Below, in pieces: positions 63,414-64,000 of a stretch of DNA of 64,000 nt; position 1 is the stretch's first letter, and the number at the start of each line of letters is the position of its first letter. The stretch covers positions 868,001 through 932,000 of the forward strand of contig NZ_JAIWJX010000002.1 of assembly GCF_023149135.1 (NCBI RefSeq). Reading direction: 5' to 3'. The stretch comes from Fictibacillus marinisediminis. Lineage in GTDB: Bacteria > Bacillota > Bacilli > Bacillales > Fictibacillaceae. Under the pieces are notes generated by a model. The model made no database searches and was not told where the DNA came from. It saw only the letters and a program-made list of their open reading frames with translations. Position numbers and translations under genes: made by a program.

Positions 63414-64000
63414 TGTGACCGCCATTGTACTTCATGCCAGATGGCTGAACGACAACAGAATGGTGTTCTGGGGAGAGCAGAAAGGGCGCAGACTCCATGT
63501 GGATGACTGGATGCCCATGCTTTTTGCCTGGCATGAAAAATCTTATTATGGAACGTTTATCGAACAAGATGATGATCAAAATGTTTATGTGTCTGCTGTT
63601 GATGCGTTTCATCTGTTCACAGGGCATCCGCGTTTTTTCCTGAAACAGGACAATTGGAGCGCAGAGGCTCAAGACATGATCACTCACGCCCGGGAGCTGG
63701 ATGTATCACTGCAGGAACGTCAAGTAAAACCCAGTTTTGAATCCTGGAAAAAAGGTGAATGGAAATGGGAGATAGAAGCCACCGGGAAAGAACTGTCACA
63801 TTGGCTGAACACGGCGATCGATGAACTCGCTCTTGAAGAACCAGAAAGATTGGATGCGGATTCTGCCTTTTTCGACCGGTTTCCGTTTCAGCATCTTCTC
63901 GAAAAAAATACTCTTTATGAAAATCTGTCAGAGGAATCATGGCTCGTTAAACTGGGTTGGAAAAAGGACGAAAAGCCGTTCGATGTCCTTCTTGAGCTTC
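63406..64000 (+). CDS. ywqA: SNF2-family helicase YwqA-like, 5' part
   Basis: The reading frame opens at ATG 63406 and is still open at the window end (198 codons). The visible portion (MIDVTAIVLHARWLNDNRMVFWGE...) is the N-terminal region that precedes the helicase core in this family; Walker motifs lie beyond the window. Assignment rests on the overlap with ywqB and on this N-terminal pattern. Not complete here. Confidence 0.75.
   Translation, partial: MIDVTAIVLHARWLNDNRMVFWGEQKGRRLHVDDWMPMLFAWHEKSYYGTFIEQDDDQNVYVSAVDAFHLFTGHPRFFLKQDNWSAEAQDMITHARELDVSLQERQVKPSFESWKKGEWKWEIEATGKELSHWLNTAIDELALEEPERLDADSAFFDRFPFQHLLEKNTLYENLSEESWLVKLGWKKDEKPFDVLLEL

Overview
The window is chromosomal DNA from a low-GC, Gram-positive, endospore-forming member of the Bacillaceae. 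The signs are a hutPHUIG operon with a HutP-controlled terminator, a sigma-D promoter in front of motAB, a Spo0E-family gene and a sporulation-type histidine kinase, a ydaO-type c-di-AMP riboswitch before ktrA, WalR-type boxes before cell-wall hydrolases, AGGAGG ribosome binding sites with frequent GTG/TTG starts, and many genes with recognisable Bacillus subtilis counterparts (azlCD, glpQ, ytzI, ywqBA, yocH-like). The genus cannot be fixed from the sequence alone. No phage, plasmid, tRNA, rRNA, CRISPR array or transposase is visible; this is mostly ordinary core and near-core chromosome.

Layout. 0-4.3 kb: the end of a 2-oxoacid dehydrogenase operon (E2, E3), then a cupin-HTH regulator divergent from azlCD. 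4.4-9.4 kb: two HAD phosphatases, secreted GlpQ behind PhoP-like repeats, a DUF421 protein and an M48 protease. 9.4-14.8 kb: a MITE-like palindrome, motAB, a sigma factor with region 2 only fused by overlap to a ResA-like thioredoxin, a PAS histidine kinase and a secreted SCP protein. 14.8-25.8 kb: a histidine phosphatase, a coiled-coil protein, an ArsR-MFS-epimerase operon whose last gene is frameshifted, a MarR regulator, cardiolipin synthase, UppP, a c-di-AMP riboswitch with ktrA, and an APC permease. 25.8-32 kb: the histidine utilisation operon. 32-39.5 kb: membrane proteins, TerC, and a GDSL/ABC operon. 39.5-45.4 kb: a CzrA-type regulator, an 800-bp gene-free stretch with a striking tandem array, a formate/nitrite-type channel, a low-complexity protein, a DksA-like protein, a PAP2 phosphatase, an NlpC/P60 hydrolase and small proteins. 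45.6-51 kb: a GH2 glycosidase with a sugar ABC transporter. 51-54.2 kb: DJ-1/PfpI, YtzI, AlkA, CBS and GNAT proteins. 54.5-58 kb: a MoxR-DUF58-DUF4129 operon. 58-64 kb: a second UppP, a YocH-like protein with WalR-like boxes, an aldo-keto reductase, a Spo0E-family gene missed by ordinary ORF cutoffs, and ywqB-ywqA.

The most unusual part is 40.06-40.62 kb. Three tandem units of 132-133 bp each carry a Shine-Dalgarno sequence, an ATG and a micro-ORF encoding M-(K/T)-(N/K)-V-S-E-A-C, followed by a hairpin whose arms differ between copies but stay paired. They are followed by a further micro-ORF whose stop codon sits in one arm of a pair of mutually exclusive hairpins, and then by the formate/nitrite-family channel. 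I do not recognise this as any described riboswitch or leader system; it looks like a repeated translated sensor joined to an attenuator. Several separate palindromic intergenic repeats, two of which keep an inner stem by compensatory change, form a second theme.
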